Assembly: GCA_026129185.1 (NCBI GenBank)
Contig: JAHCIO010000018.1
Span: 1 to 64,000 of the forward strand
DNA from: Promineifilum sp019695075
GTDB taxonomy: Bacteria; Chloroflexota; Anaerolineae; Promineifilales; Promineifilaceae
Length of the DNA stretch: 64,000 bases
Direction: 5' to 3'
In this document: one piece after another, positions 52,779 to 61,830 of the stretch
How positions within the stretch are numbered: the stretch's first letter is position 1
Layout: the number at the start of each line of letters is the position of its first letter
Notes under the pieces: model-generated
Seen by the model: only the letters and a program-made list of their open reading frames with translations
What the model was told of the DNA's origin: nothing
Database searches by the model: none
Translations under genes and position numbers: made by a program

Positions 52779-55250
52779 CTATTGCTGACCTGAATTGCTC
52801 GCGGACGCAGCCGCGGGCACCCAGCCGAAAACCACCGTCCCCGCCCCCGGCACAGACTGGAACTCGAACCCACCGCCACACCACTCCAGCCGGGCCTGCA
52901 TCGATTGTAGACCGACGTGGTGGCGCAGCGCTGCATCTTGCCGTTCCGCCTCCGACGAGCCACGGCCGTTGTCTATAATGCGGACGACGACCCGCTCCCC
53001 CTCGCACGCCAGCCGCACCTCCGCCAACGTGGCGCGGGCGTGGGCAACGACGTTGTCGAGCGCCTGCTGCATAACGCGGTAGAGCGCTTCGCGGGCGGCC
53101 AGAGTTGTGGTTTCGTCCACTCCCTCGCCAACCGTCAGCGTCACCGGGAGGCCGGTGCGCCGGGTGACGTGGTTCGCCAGTTCGCGCACCGAACTGACCA
53201 GACTCCGCTCCAACTGGCTGGGGGCCAGATTGAAGCGAATGCGCCGCACCGTTTCGGCCATCGCCTCGGTGTCGTTCAGACAGGCGGCCAGCGCGTCGGC
53301 CACGCCGTCGGGGTCGCGCCGGATCTGTTCGGGCGTAAAGCTAAGGGCGAACGGCAGCCCGCCCAGGAACTGCTGCACCGTGTCGTGGAGCTCGGCCGCC
53401 AGACGCCGGCGTTCGCTCTCCTGCGCCGCGACCACGCGCTGCGGCAGGGCGCGCAACTCCTCGACTTGCACGGCCGCCAGCAAGAACAGCGCCGCCTGCT
53501 GGCCGATGAGTTCGGCAATGACCAGGTCACGGTCGTCATAGACCTCCTCATCCCAGCGATGCCCCAGGCCGAGGAGTCCAAGCGCCTGGTGGTCGTCGCC
53601 GCTCAGAGGTACGATCACGTCGATTGCCCGCTTCTCGCGGAGGGGTATCAGCCAGTCGGGAGCATCGTCGGGCAGGTCAAGGCGCAGGGGGCGATTCGCC
53701 GGCAACGGCGAGGCGCTTCCGGGTAGCAGGCGAACGGGGAGCGGGGAAATGATTTCGCCCGTCGCGGCGGCCAACTGAAATATCCCCGATTCCGGTCGCC
53801 AACGCCAGACCGCGGCGCAGACTAATTGCAGTTCATCGACCAGCGCCTGGGCCATCGTCTGCGCCAGGGTGTCAGGATTGGTCGTCCCGGAAACGCGGCG
53901 GCCAAAGGCCCGCGTCGCCGCGTAACTCTGGGTATCCCAATCGAGCAACCGGCCCAACCAGCCCCGCCAGTTGGCCTGCGTGGCCCAAAAGAGACTGGCG
54001 ACGAAGATGCCGGCGAAAATGTATGGAAAGGGCGGGTGCTCGCCGCTGGCCGGCCAGTCCGCCTGGGCCAAGCCCCACAGCCATGACAGCAAGGACGCCA
54101 ATAACGCGCTGCCGGCCAGGGCCAGGACAACGATCAGCAGCCGCGAGGGGCTACGCATACTCTGGTAGCGGACGATGACGAAGGCCAGCGAAAGCGGGAC
54201 TGTGAGAAAGAGGTAGCGCAGATCAAGACCCTGCCAGAACAGGCCCGTTTCCGCGCCCAGGCCCGGCACAATGTAATCGGCTGCCACGAGAATCATCGGC
54301 GCTGCCAGGACGAGTCCCAGCGCAACGATGACAGCGATCCGCTTCTGGCGTGGTGACTGACGACTTTGTCGCCACATCCAGATCATGCGGCCGAAAAAGA
54401 GTCCAGTAGCCACCAGATACAGGAGTAAGACAAGCCGGTAGGTGTAGTCGCTCCAGTTCAAGACGGTTGTTCGCAATGGCCCTGGCAGTCGTCTAATTGC
54501 CGGCATACGCCCGGCCACCTGCAACACAGCAAGGCCAGCGGCCGTGACATAGGCCGCAGCCATCATTTTCCTCGGCCACGGCGAGAGTCGTTCTGGGAAA
54601 AGCAAGACAAAGTGCAGAAAGACGATGCTGATAAACCCGGCCACCGCCATGAGTGCAACTTCCAGAGGCAAGGACGGCGAATCCAAGCGGAGCGAAAGCG
54701 TATGAACCTGCAGCCAGCGCTGGACGGCGACGAGCGAAGCGATCGTCGCAAAGACCTGGTTGAGCGGTTCCTGAGGTCTTGCTTTGAGCACAACCACAGC
54801 CGTCAACCAAAAACAGAGGCCGATGATCAGTTCCGGCAACTTCAGTTCTAGAAAGTGGATGAAGTCAAAGTCAATGAGGGTTAACTGGATTGTACCGACG
54901 CGATTGGCGCGCGGCCTGCTGAATTCGATACTGACGGTGGATCTGCCTGCTGCCCAGGTGTCGCTGAAGACCTCGCTCACATCGCTGGCTGCCAAGAGAC
55001 GGCCGTCGATAGCAAGGAGGTGCGTGTCGTCGTCGATCGGAATCTCACTGCGATAGATGGGCCACCATATCGGTGTATCTTGTTTGACGATAGTCTCCGA
55101 AGCTGCAAGGGGCGCTATAAAGCTTGTGCTCACGAAGCCGCCAAACGGTCGTCCGATTTCGCTTGCCAGCGTGAGCGTGCTCAACAGGCCAAGCGCCAAA
55201 GCAATCGCCAATACAAATCCCGCCGGATTGCGCAGCCACGCCGGTATCAC
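52779..55250 (-). CDS. Membrane sensor histidine kinase (multi-pass N-terminus, GAF, HisKA_3)
   Basis: This 823-residue kinase has one N-terminal helix, an outside PDZ-like loop (THLLAIDGRLLAASDVSEVF), then about eight membrane helices (about 140-440), resembling ComP-type kinases. A GAF-like domain (about 465-620), a HisKA_3 box (ERRRLAAELHDTVQQFLGGL) and a GHKL ATPase domain (IIDNGRGSSEAE, HHVGLQSMQARLEWCGGG) follow. It starts at GTG, which overlaps the TGA of the response regulator gene, so the regulator is translated first. ComP-like kinases sense peptides, but no peptide gene is seen nearby. Confidence 0.9.
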   Translation of the reverse strand: MIPAWLRNPAGFVLAIALALGLLSTLTLASEIGRPFGGFVSTSFIAPLAASETIVKQDTPIWWPIYRSEIPIDDDTHLLAIDGRLLAASDVSEVFSDTWAAGRSTVSIEFSRPRANRVGTIQLTLIDFDFIHFLELKLPELIIGLCFWLTAVVVLKARPQEPLNQVFATIASLVAVQRWLQVHTLSLRLDSPSLPLEVALMAVAGFISIVFLHFVLLFPERLSPWPRKMMAAAYVTAAGLAVLQVAGRMPAIRRLPGPLRTTVLNWSDYTYRLVLLLYLVATGLFFGRMIWMWRQSRQSPRQKRIAVIVALGLVLAAPMILVAADYIVPGLGAETGLFWQGLDLRYLFLTVPLSLAFVIVRYQSMRSPSRLLIVVLALAGSALLASLLSWLWGLAQADWPASGEHPPFPYIFAGIFVASLFWATQANWRGWLGRLLDWDTQSYAATRAFGRRVSGTTNPDTLAQTMAQALVDELQLVCAAVWRWRPESGIFQLAAATGEIISPLPVRLLPGSASPLPANRPLRLDLPDDAPDWLIPLREKRAIDVIVPLSGDDHQALGLLGLGHRWDEEVYDDRDLVIAELIGQQAALFLLAAVQVEELRALPQRVVAAQESERRRLAAELHDTVQQFLGGLPFALSFTPEQIRRDPDGVADALAACLNDTEAMAETVRRIRFNLAPSQLERSLVSSVRELANHVTRRTGLPVTLTVGEGVDETTTLAAREALYRVMQQALDNVVAHARATLAEVRLACEGERVVVRIIDNGRGSSEAERQDAALRHHVGLQSMQARLEWCGGGFEFQSVPGAGTVVFGWVPAAASASNSGQQ

Positions 55251-56071
55251 GTTTCGTCCTCGGCTGCCAGCATATCCAGCAGCCAGACCGTCTTGGCCAG
55301 CAGCACAGCCGGGCGCAAGGGCGGGTGGAAGGTCTTGGCATGGTCAAGCTCTAGCTTGCTGTAGATGCTGTCGATGTGGTTTTCGACTGTTCGCACGCTG
55401 ATGTTGAGCGTTTTGGCGACGGCCTCGATGGTCTGCCCGTGGGCCAGGGCGCGGGCGACCTCGCGCTCGCGATTGGAGAGGTTGGGAAACAGGGCCACGG
55501 CGCGGCTGACGAGTTCCCGCTCCTCGGCCGTCAGGTGCTTCCAGAAACGCGAGGCCAGTTGCGCCGTTTCGTTGTCTTCGTTAACGCGGATCAGGACGCG
55601 GCCGGCGCGCGTTTCATTGAGCGCTTGCAGCAGCACTGCCGGTCCGGAAGAGTAACCCTTCGTGACATAGGCCAGCCCCTGAAATCCTTCGACCACCAGT
55701 TGCAGCACGGCGCGGCTGCGATTGCCAAAGGCGGAGAAAAGGACCACGGCCATCGTCGCGTCGAACTGCTTCAGGCGGCGAACCAGATCAACGCCGGCAT
55801 TCTGGCTGCTCAGCGCCGGCTGGTGTGGCCCGGGGGGCAAGGCAATATCAACAATCGCTATCGCCGGATGGGCCTGGATCGCCAGCTCGAAGGCGGATTG
55901 ACCATCGGCCGCTTCCAGGGTCACGTAGTTATGACGACCGAGAAAGGCGGCGACGCTTTCGCGAAAAAACACGTCGTCATCAACGACCAGGACAAGATTG
56001 GCTTGCCGCGTGGGTTTGGTGTCCACGATGATTGACACCTCTGTGCGACCAAGGTCGGGCATGGGGCACAT
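55247..56071 (-). CDS. LuxR-type response regulator with an atypical receiver
   Basis: This 274-residue protein has a receiver domain (LVLVVDDDVFFRES; likely acceptor Asp75 in AIAIVDIALPP) with an extra loop (GPHQPALSSQNAG) directly after the acceptor strand and LAYVTKGYSSG with the conserved Lys. A helix-turn-helix follows (NLSNREREVARALAHGQTIEAVAKTLNISVRTVENHIDSI). A C-terminal extension of 30 residues follows. The first codons are uncertain, and ATG at 56062 is an alternative. It is the partner of the overlapping membrane kinase. Confidence 0.88.
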   Translation of the reverse strand: MCPMPDLGRTEVSIIVDTKPTRQANLVLVVDDDVFFRESVAAFLGRHNYVTLEAADGQSAFELAIQAHPAIAIVDIALPPGPHQPALSSQNAGVDLVRRLKQFDATMAVVLFSAFGNRSRAVLQLVVEGFQGLAYVTKGYSSGPAVLLQALNETRAGRVLIRVNEDNETAQLASRFWKHLTAEERELVSRAVALFPNLSNREREVARALAHGQTIEAVAKTLNISVRTVENHIDSIYSKLELDHAKTFHPPLRPAVLLAKTVWLLDMLAAEDET

Positions 56072-56137
56072 GGTCTATGGTAGCACAAGCAGAGAGGTGG
56101 CTCAACTGGAGGGGTCTATTGCCTATTGGCCTATTGT

Positions 56138-58543
56138 CTACTCATACGCCACCGCCTCCCGAATCGTCATCCGCGCCGCCCGTTCGGCCGGCAGCCAGCC
56201 GGCGAGCAGGGCGATGGCCAGCACCAGCCCCAGCCAGGCCAGCGCCGCCCAGGGGGCGAAGGCGAAGGTCAGCGGGTGGCCCAGCAGCGAGTGGCCCATC
56301 ACCCGGTCGAGCGCCGCCGTCAGCGGCAGGGCCAGCGGCACGGCCAGGGCGACGCTGAGCAGAGCGATGAGCAGCCCTTCGGCCAGAATCAGCCGGCGCA
56401 GCAGCGGCCGCCGCGCCCCCAGCGACCGCAGGATGCCGATCTCGCGCGAGCGCTCCAGGACATTGAGGGCCATCGTGTTGCCCAGTCCCAGCCCGCCCAC
56501 CAGCGCCGTCAGCCCGGCCAGGGCCATCAGCAGGATCACCAGCGTGTCGAACTGCGCCCGGTAGCCGGCGCGGTAGCTGCCGGCCGTCTCCGCGCGGGCC
56601 ACGACGATGCCCGCCGCCTCGAAGCGGGCGGTCAGCTCATCGGCCACGGCCGCCTGCCGGGCGGCGTCGGCGGCGTCCAGGTAGACGACCAGCCGCCCGG
56701 CCCGGCCGCGCTGCCCGGTGGCCTGCTCAAAGGCGGCGTAGGGCATGTAGGCCTGGGCGTCGAAGGGGCGCAGGCTGATGCCGACCAGGCGCGCGACCCG
56801 CTCCACCTGCCCGTTAAGCCGCAGGGCCAGGTCGTCGCCGGCCGCCGGCCGCTCGGTCAGCTTCTCGGTTTCGTAGTTGATGTAGAGGGTGGGGGATAGG
56901 GGGTAGGGATTAGGGGTTAGGGAAGAGTCTTCTGCCCCTGGCCCCTGCTCTGACAGCCAATGGCCGGCGCGCTCGGCGAAGGGGGCGATTTGCGTCGTTG
57001 GCGGGACGCCGTAGAGGGTAAAGCTGGTGCCCAGGCGGCCGTCGGGATAGACGCGCCGCGCGTCGGCCACGCCCCAGGCTTCCGCGCGGACGACGCCGGC
57101 GATGCCGGCCGCCTCGCGCTCCAGCCGTTGGACCGGCTGCGATTCGGCCAGGTCGATGACCACGTCGTAGGGGAACTCAGCGACGAGGATTTCGACGGCC
57201 TCGTATAGCCCCAGGCGCAGGCCGAATGTGGCCATGAACATCGCCCCGGCCAGCGCCAGCGCCGCCACGGTCAGTGCCAGCCGCGCCCGCCGCCGGGCGA
57301 CGTTGCGCAGCGACAGCGTCGCCAGCCGCGGCAGGCCCTCCAGGCGCGCCAGCCGGCCGCCGGACAGCGCGGCGATGCCCTGCCCGCCCAGCGCCTCGCG
57401 GATGGAGAGCCGCGCCGCCGACCGCAGCGGGCCGAGCGCCGCCAGCGCGGGCACCACCAGCGCGCCGATGGCCTGCACCAACAACGTCGCCGCGGTCAGG
57501 CCGAAGGAGGGGATGTCGTAATTGAGTTGCTCGGCCAGCAGGGTCGATTGGAAGTAGGCCCCCATCAGGCCCAGGGGCACGGCCAGCAGCAGCGCCAGCA
57601 GGCCGAAGATGACTACCATGCGGCCGTAGAGGCGCAGCACCAGTCCTTGCCCGCCGCCCAACGCCTTCAGCACGCCGATCTGCGGCACCTGCTGGGCGAC
57701 GACCGCGCCCATGACGTTGGTCACCAGGAACGCGCCGAGCAGCATCGTCAGCCCGCCCAGGATGCCGACCATCAGCAGGCCGGTATCGACGTTGCTCTGC
57801 ATCAGGTGGACGCCCGGCTCCGGGATGCCCGCGCGCGTCACGATCACGCCGCGGCTATCCAGCCAGTCGGTCACGGCTGTCACCGCCGTTTCGACCGCGG
57901 CCCGGTCGGGGTTGGGAGTGTTGATGGTCAGCCGGAGTTGGTTGTCGGCCGCGGGCAGGCCCAGCCGCGCCGCCGTCTCGTCGCTGACGTAGCCGTAGAC
58001 GGTCGGCTGCACTGTCGTCGGGGCCACGGCCATGTCGTTGACGAAGCCGGCCACGCCCAGCCGGAAGGCGTCGCCGTCGCTGGTGCGCACGGTGACGCTG
58101 TCGCCGGCGGCGACGGGCAGCACCGGCCGCACCGAGCGCTCCAGCAGCAGCGTGCCCGCCGGCGGCGACAGGGGCGCGTCGCCCTGGGGCGACAGGCGGC
58201 CGACGCGCGGTGGATCGTCGGGCAGCCGCCACAGCAGCAGCGGGCGCTCCTCCCCGGCGATGGTCACTCGCGCGGCTGTCTGCTGCCAGGCCTCGGCCTC
58301 GTCCACCTCCGGCAAGGCGGCGACCTCATCGGCCAGCGCCGGGTCGAACGGCGTCGTATCGAGGATGGCGTGGGCCGGGTTGGTGCGGGCGTAGCCCTCG
58401 CGCAGGTCGCGGCGCAGGACGATGAGGCTGGTCACTGACATGCCCACCGCGGCCGTGCCCACGGCAATAGCCAGGACGACGAGCAGCGTCCGGGCCTTGA
58501 AGAGCCACAGGTCGCGCAGGGTTTTGAGCCAGAGGGTGTTCAT
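56138..58543 (-). CDS. FtsX/MacB-type ABC permease with two FtsX domains
   Basis: This 801-residue protein has an N-terminal helix, an outside domain, three helices (about 265-385), a second signal-like helix (about 410-435), a second outside domain and three C-terminal helices. It ends AERAARMTIREAVAYE and contains RSREIGILRSLGARRP. The layout resembles LolCE/YknZ-like exporters with duplicated FtsX halves. Within the second outside domain there is an insert (GPGAEDSSLTPNPYPLSPTL) encoded by a family B repeat. It is partnered with the cNMP-domain ATPase upstream, from which it is separated by a family C repeat. Confidence 0.9.
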   Translation of the reverse strand: MNTLWLKTLRDLWLFKARTLLVVLAIAVGTAAVGMSVTSLIVLRRDLREGYARTNPAHAILDTTPFDPALADEVAALPEVDEAEAWQQTAARVTIAGEERPLLLWRLPDDPPRVGRLSPQGDAPLSPPAGTLLLERSVRPVLPVAAGDSVTVRTSDGDAFRLGVAGFVNDMAVAPTTVQPTVYGYVSDETAARLGLPAADNQLRLTINTPNPDRAAVETAVTAVTDWLDSRGVIVTRAGIPEPGVHLMQSNVDTGLLMVGILGGLTMLLGAFLVTNVMGAVVAQQVPQIGVLKALGGGQGLVLRLYGRMVVIFGLLALLLAVPLGLMGAYFQSTLLAEQLNYDIPSFGLTAATLLVQAIGALVVPALAALGPLRSAARLSIREALGGQGIAALSGGRLARLEGLPRLATLSLRNVARRRARLALTVAALALAGAMFMATFGLRLGLYEAVEILVAEFPYDVVIDLAESQPVQRLEREAAGIAGVVRAEAWGVADARRVYPDGRLGTSFTLYGVPPTTQIAPFAERAGHWLSEQGPGAEDSSLTPNPYPLSPTLYINYETEKLTERPAAGDDLALRLNGQVERVARLVGISLRPFDAQAYMPYAAFEQATGQRGRAGRLVVYLDAADAARQAAVADELTARFEAAGIVVARAETAGSYRAGYRAQFDTLVILLMALAGLTALVGGLGLGNTMALNVLERSREIGILRSLGARRPLLRRLILAEGLLIALLSVALAVPLALPLTAALDRVMGHSLLGHPLTFAFAPWAALAWLGLVLAIALLAGWLPAERAARMTIREAVAYE
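56886..56950. repeat. Family B repeat in frame inside the permease gene
   Basis: GGGGGATAGGGGGTAGGGAT with TAGGGGTTAGGGAAGAGTCT matches the left half and centre of family B. The right half (CTTCTGCCCCTGGCCCCTG) has diverged from TAGCCCC to TGGCCCC. In the gene's reading direction this yields an open frame instead of stops. Confidence 0.8.
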
Positions 58544-58606
58544 GGGTCAGTGGGGCAGTAGGTCAGTGGTCTGTCGTCCGTGGTCGGCGGTCGGCCGTCA
58601 GCGGTC
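58544..58606. repeat. Family C repeat between the ATPase and permease genes
   Basis: GGTCAGTGGGGCAGTAGGTC runs into GGTCTGTCGTCCGTGGTCGG and CGGTCGGCCGTCAGCGGTCG. It spans from the permease start codon to the ATPase stop codon, which reads GACGACCGCTGA as in the glycosyltransferase gene. Confidence 0.85.
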
Positions 58607-60100
58607 GTCCCCCCGCACGCGCGCCGTCCGTTCGGCGGCGGCGGCGCGGAGGTCCGCGGCGAAGCGGCCGGAGAGCTGCGTTAGGGAAGCAAAGGCGTCG
58701 GCGTCCAGTTCCAACAGGCGGGCCGGCTGCGTTCCGGCGACGCGGACGGTCGCCGTGCGCCGCCGGTCGCCCAGGAGGGCCAGCTCGCCGAAGTAGGCCC
58801 CCGGGCCGTGGTGGTCGATGAGCGCGTCGTCTGCGCCGCGGCGGACGAAGACATCGACTTCGCCGTCGAGGATCAGATAGAAGGCCTCGCCCAGGTCGCC
58901 CTGACGAATAATGGTCTCGCCGGGGGCGAAGGTGCGCGTGGGCGCGCCGGCGGCCAGACGGCGCAATTCGTCCCGGCCGGCGTCGTCGCGGCCGGCGTCG
59001 GCCAGGGCCTCGACGCGGCTCTGCGTCTCGCGCAGCTGGACGATGCGCTGCAACTCGTCGCGCAGGTCGGCCGAGGACTCAACCAGTTGGCTGAACGTCG
59101 CGCCGTCCAAGGCGACGACCTCCAGCGGCGTATCGGCCGCGGCCCGCACGGTCGCCCGGCGCGGCCGGCGGCCCAGCAGGGCCATCTCGCCGAAGTATTG
59201 CCCGGCGCGCAACGAATCGACCGGCAGGGTGCGGCCGTCGGGCTGCTCCACGCAGACCTCGGCCCGGCCGCCGGTGATGATGTAGAAGTGCTCGCCCGGC
59301 TCGCCCTGGCGCACGACGACGCTGCCGGGGGCGAAGGCCGTCGGGGCCACGTGGCGCTGCACCTCGGCCAGCTGGTCGTAGTTCAGCGCCGCCAGGGCCT
59401 GTGTCACGTGCTCGTTGACCACCTGACCATCGGCGATCATGACCGAGCGACTGGTGCGGGCGGCGCGGGCCTCGTCGTGGGTGACCATGATGATGGTCTT
59501 ACCCTCGGTCACCAGGCGTTGGAAGAGGCTGAAGATGCTCTCGGCCGTGCGCGAGTCGAGGTTGCCCGTCGGCTCGTCGGCGATGAGCAGGCCGGGGTCG
59601 TTGGCCAGGGCGCGGGCGATGGCGACGCGCTGCTGCTGGCCGCCGGAGACGGCCGCGGGCAGCTTGCGCGCTTGCCCGTCCATTTCCACCAGTTCCAACA
59701 GGCGCATGGCCCGGTCGCGCCGCTCGGCGGCTGGGTAGAGCCGGTTGATGTCCATCGGCAGCATGACGTTTTCGACGAGCGTCAACGTCGGCAGCAGTTG
59801 GAAGAACTGGAAGACGATGCCCAAATTCCGGCCGCGCCATTCGGCCATGCGCTCTTCGTCGAAGGTATGCAGCGGCTCGCCGCCGACGACGATCTCGCCC
59901 GCTGTCGGCCGGTCGATGCCGGTGATGAGGTTGATAAGCGTGGACTTGCCGCTGCCGGACTTGCCGATGATGGCGACGAACTCGCCGCGGTTGACCTGGA
60001 GATCAATGCCTTTCAGGGCGGTGAAGTCGCCCGCGGGCGTGCGGAAGACCTTGATGAGGCGGCGAGCGTCTACGTAGGGGGTGGCGGCTGGGGCGATCAT
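58598..60100 (-). CDS. ABC transporter ATPase fused to two cyclic-nucleotide-binding domains
   Basis: This 500-residue protein starts with a LolD/MacB-type ATPase (residues 10-225: GKSGSGKST, VSGGQQQRVAIARAL, LLIADEPTGNLD, VTHDEARAA). It continues with two cNMP-binding domains (about 240-350 and 375-490). Each has a phosphate-binding cassette (YFGEMALLGRRPRRATV and YFGELALLGDRRRTATV) with the Gly-Glu and Arg that hold the cyclic phosphate. Export driven by this ATPase may therefore respond to cAMP or cGMP. The ATG at 60100 follows a TATAAT by nine bases. The protein ends RVRGDDR in repeat DNA. The FtsX-type permease downstream is its partner. Confidence 0.9.
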   Translation of the reverse strand: MIAPAATPYVDARRLIKVFRTPAGDFTALKGIDLQVNRGEFVAIIGKSGSGKSTLINLITGIDRPTAGEIVVGGEPLHTFDEERMAEWRGRNLGIVFQFFQLLPTLTLVENVMLPMDINRLYPAAERRDRAMRLLELVEMDGQARKLPAAVSGGQQQRVAIARALANDPGLLIADEPTGNLDSRTAESIFSLFQRLVTEGKTIIMVTHDEARAARTSRSVMIADGQVVNEHVTQALAALNYDQLAEVQRHVAPTAFAPGSVVVRQGEPGEHFYIITGGRAEVCVEQPDGRTLPVDSLRAGQYFGEMALLGRRPRRATVRAAADTPLEVVALDGATFSQLVESSADLRDELQRIVQLRETQSRVEALADAGRDDAGRDELRRLAAGAPTRTFAPGETIIRQGDLGEAFYLILDGEVDVFVRRGADDALIDHHGPGAYFGELALLGDRRRTATVRVAGTQPARLLELDADAFASLTQLSGRFAADLRAAAAERTARVRGDDR

Positions 60101-60137
60101 GGGCCGCAGATTATAGCGGCCCTGCGGAGAAAGCACA

Positions 60138-60180
60138 CTTAGGAAGACCTCAGAGGTCTCGGAAGACCTCTGAGGTCGGA
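60138..60180. repeat. Palindromic repeat AGACCTCAGAGGTCT / AGACCTCTGAGGTC
   Basis: Two adjacent palindromes joined by CGGA form a 43-base element in the gap between panD and the ATPase gene. The CGGA joint is the same as in repeat A copies 3 and 4, although the arms differ. Confidence 0.75.
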
Positions 60181-60186
60181 GTGAGA

Positions 60187-60528
60187 CTACAGGTGGCGGA
60201 CGTAGTGGTTGTTCTGATCGACGAGGATTTGCCGGGCCTCGATGGGCTTGTCGGTTAGCTCGAAGGCGATGATGATGATCTCCTCGCCGGCCTTGATCAG
60301 GTGCGCCGCCGCGCCGTTCATATTGATGACGCCCGACCCGCGCTCGCCGGGGATGACGTAGGTTTCCAGCCGCGCGCCGCTGGTGTTGCTGACAACGAGC
60401 ACCTTCTCGTGCTCCCACAGACCGACGCAGTCCATCAGGTCTTCGTCAATCGTAATGCTGCCGATGTAATTGACGTCGGCCTGCACGACCGTCGCCTTGT
60501 GAATCTTGGAACGCATGACCCATCTCAT
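60187..60528 (-). CDS. panD: Aspartate 1-decarboxylase
   Basis: This 113-residue pyruvoyl enzyme makes beta-alanine for pantothenate and CoA. The self-cleavage site is Gly23-Ser24 in QADVNYIGSITIDEDLMD, the catalytic Tyr is in LETYVIPGE, and NGAAAHLIKAGEEIII is conserved. A TATACT ends seven bases before the ATG at 60528, suggesting a leaderless message. An ATG four codons later (MRSKIHKATVVQ) fits the usual family start and is the alternative. No panB or panC gene is in the window. Confidence 0.96.
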   Translation of the reverse strand: MRWVMRSKIHKATVVQADVNYIGSITIDEDLMDCVGLWEHEKVLVVSNTSGARLETYVIPGERGSGVINMNGAAAHLIKAGEEIIIIAFELTDKPIEARQILVDQNNHYVRHL

Positions 60529-60535
60529 AGCATGT

Positions 60536-60541
60536 AGTATA
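60536..60541 (-). promoter_or_regulatory. -10 box of a putative leaderless promoter for panD
   Basis: TATACT on the minus strand is followed by seven bases (ACATGCT) and the ATG. There is no Shine-Dalgarno sequence. Confidence 0.5.
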
Positions 60542-60568
60542 CGACGAGGCGCGTATAAAGTTGCTAAG

Positions 60569-60640
60569 AATAGGGACTAGGGATTAGGGGCTAGGCTCTA
60601 GGGAAGAGCGCTCTTCCCTAGCCCCTGGCCCCTAGCCCCT
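60569..60640. repeat. Family B palindrome, copy 4
   Basis: TAGGGACTAGGGATTAGGGG leads to the centre GAAGAGCGCTCTTC, then CCTAGCCCCTGGCCCCTAGC. The stop codon of the peptidase gene (minus strand TAG at 60634-60632) lies inside it. Confidence 0.9.
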
Positions 60641-61819
60641 TCTTAAGAGGCGCGCGACTTCGGCGGCGGGCAGGGCGTGGCGGACGTGGCCGTTGCGGCC
60701 GGTGACCGTGTGGGCCATGAGCAGGCTGTTGTAGATGGCTTCCTCGATGCTCTCGACCACGGCCGTGGCGAACCAGTCCAGCAACGGCTGCTCGTAGAGC
60801 GCCGGCCGCAGCGCCAGGGGCGAATCGGGGCGGTCGGGGATGCGCTGAGTAGTACTGAAGGCGATGACGAAGTCGCCGCTGCCGCCGTGGCAGGTGCTGC
60901 CCGTTCGCGCCAGGCCGAAGGCCGCCCGCCGGCACAATCGCCCCAGACCGCGGGCGTCCAGCGGCGCGTCGGTGGCCAGGATCATCATGATGGAGCTACC
61001 CTGGGGAGAGTGGCCAGTGGCTAATGGTTGGTCGTCGGTGGTCAAGGGTGGCTCTTCACGGGGTACTGGCCACTGACCACTGGCCACTGTTCCCGGCGGC
61101 CGCAGCGCCCGCCCGACGGGCACGCCGCAGATGACCAGTTCCTCCGCCCGGCCGAAGTTGCTCTGTACCAGCGCGCCGACGGTGTAGCCGCCGGCCCGCT
61201 CCGGCAACACGCGCGAGGCTGTGCCGATGCCGCCCTTCCAGCCGTAGCAACTCGTGCCCATACCCGCGCCGACGGCGCCCTCGGCCACATCGGCCGAGGC
61301 CGCGGCCAGCGCCGCCCGCACCTCAGCCAGGCCAATCGGCCGCGCCTGCAGGTCGCTCAGGTAGCCGTCGCTCGTCTCGCCAACGACGGGGTTGACGCTG
61401 GCATAGCCGCGCCAGCCCGTCTCGGCAAAACCCACGCCAATGTGGGGGCTGGCCTCGGCGGCCAGGGTCATGAGCGCGTCGGCCACGCGCGGCACGTTCA
61501 TCGTGCCCGTCAGGGCGATGGGCGTCTCCAGCGCGCCCAGTTCGCGCACCTGCTCAAAGCCGGCTACTTTGCCGAAACCGTTGATGGTGTGGACGGCGGC
61601 GGCGACCTTGTCGTCGTAGAGGTTGCCGCCGTGGGGCCGGATGACGGTCACACCGGTGCGGAAGGGGCCGTGGCCGGGCCGCCAGTCAGGGTCGGCCGTG
61701 TCCTCGCCGGTAATGAGGGTGTAGTGGCCCACGGTGACGCCGGCCACGTCGCTGATGGCATTGCGCGGGCCGGACGGCAGGGCGCTGTGGTAGGGAGCGA
61801 GTTCGCGGATGCGGGACAT
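60632..61819 (-). CDS. P1-family (DmpA/S58) aminopeptidase
   Basis: This 395-residue N-terminal-nucleophile-type hydrolase starts with the DmpA signature NAISDVAGVTVGHYTL and VTVIRPHGGNLYDDKV. The self-processing Gly-Ser site precedes IMMILATDAPLDARGLGRL (GSSIMMILATD). Relatives cleave N-terminal residues or beta-peptides after autoproteolysis into alpha and beta chains. Just before the processing site lies an insert of about 30 residues (TVASGQWPVPREEPPLTTDD and on) encoded by family C repeat DNA. CCGGAG precedes the ATG. The stop codon is supplied by a family B repeat. Confidence 0.92.
   Translation of the reverse strand: MSRIRELAPYHSALPSGPRNAISDVAGVTVGHYTLITGEDTADPDWRPGHGPFRTGVTVIRPHGGNLYDDKVAAAVHTINGFGKVAGFEQVRELGALETPIALTGTMNVPRVADALMTLAAEASPHIGVGFAETGWRGYASVNPVVGETSDGYLSDLQARPIGLAEVRAALAAASADVAEGAVGAGMGTSCYGWKGGIGTASRVLPERAGGYTVGALVQSNFGRAEELVICGVPVGRALRPPGTVASGQWPVPREEPPLTTDDQPLATGHSPQGSSIMMILATDAPLDARGLGRLCRRAAFGLARTGSTCHGGSGDFVIAFSTTQRIPDRPDSPLALRPALYEQPLLDWFATAVVESIEEAIYNSLLMAHTVTGRNGHVRHALPAAEVARLLRRG
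61009..61090. repeat. Family C-like inverted repeat in frame inside the P1 peptidase gene
   Basis: GTGGCCAGTGGCTAATGG on one side and CTGGCCACTGACCACTGGCC on the other form an inverted repeat around GTCGTCGGTGGTC. It is translated as a Pro/Thr/Gly-rich loop immediately before the autoproteolysis site. Confidence 0.8.
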
Positions 61820-61830
61820 GGACGGCTCCG

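Noticed and set aside
60101..60418. N-terminal extension of the cNMP-domain ATPase by 106 codons
   Set aside because: This stretch overlaps panD on the same strand and a palindromic repeat, and its translation is Arg-rich noise. The ATPase domain begins normally at 60100.
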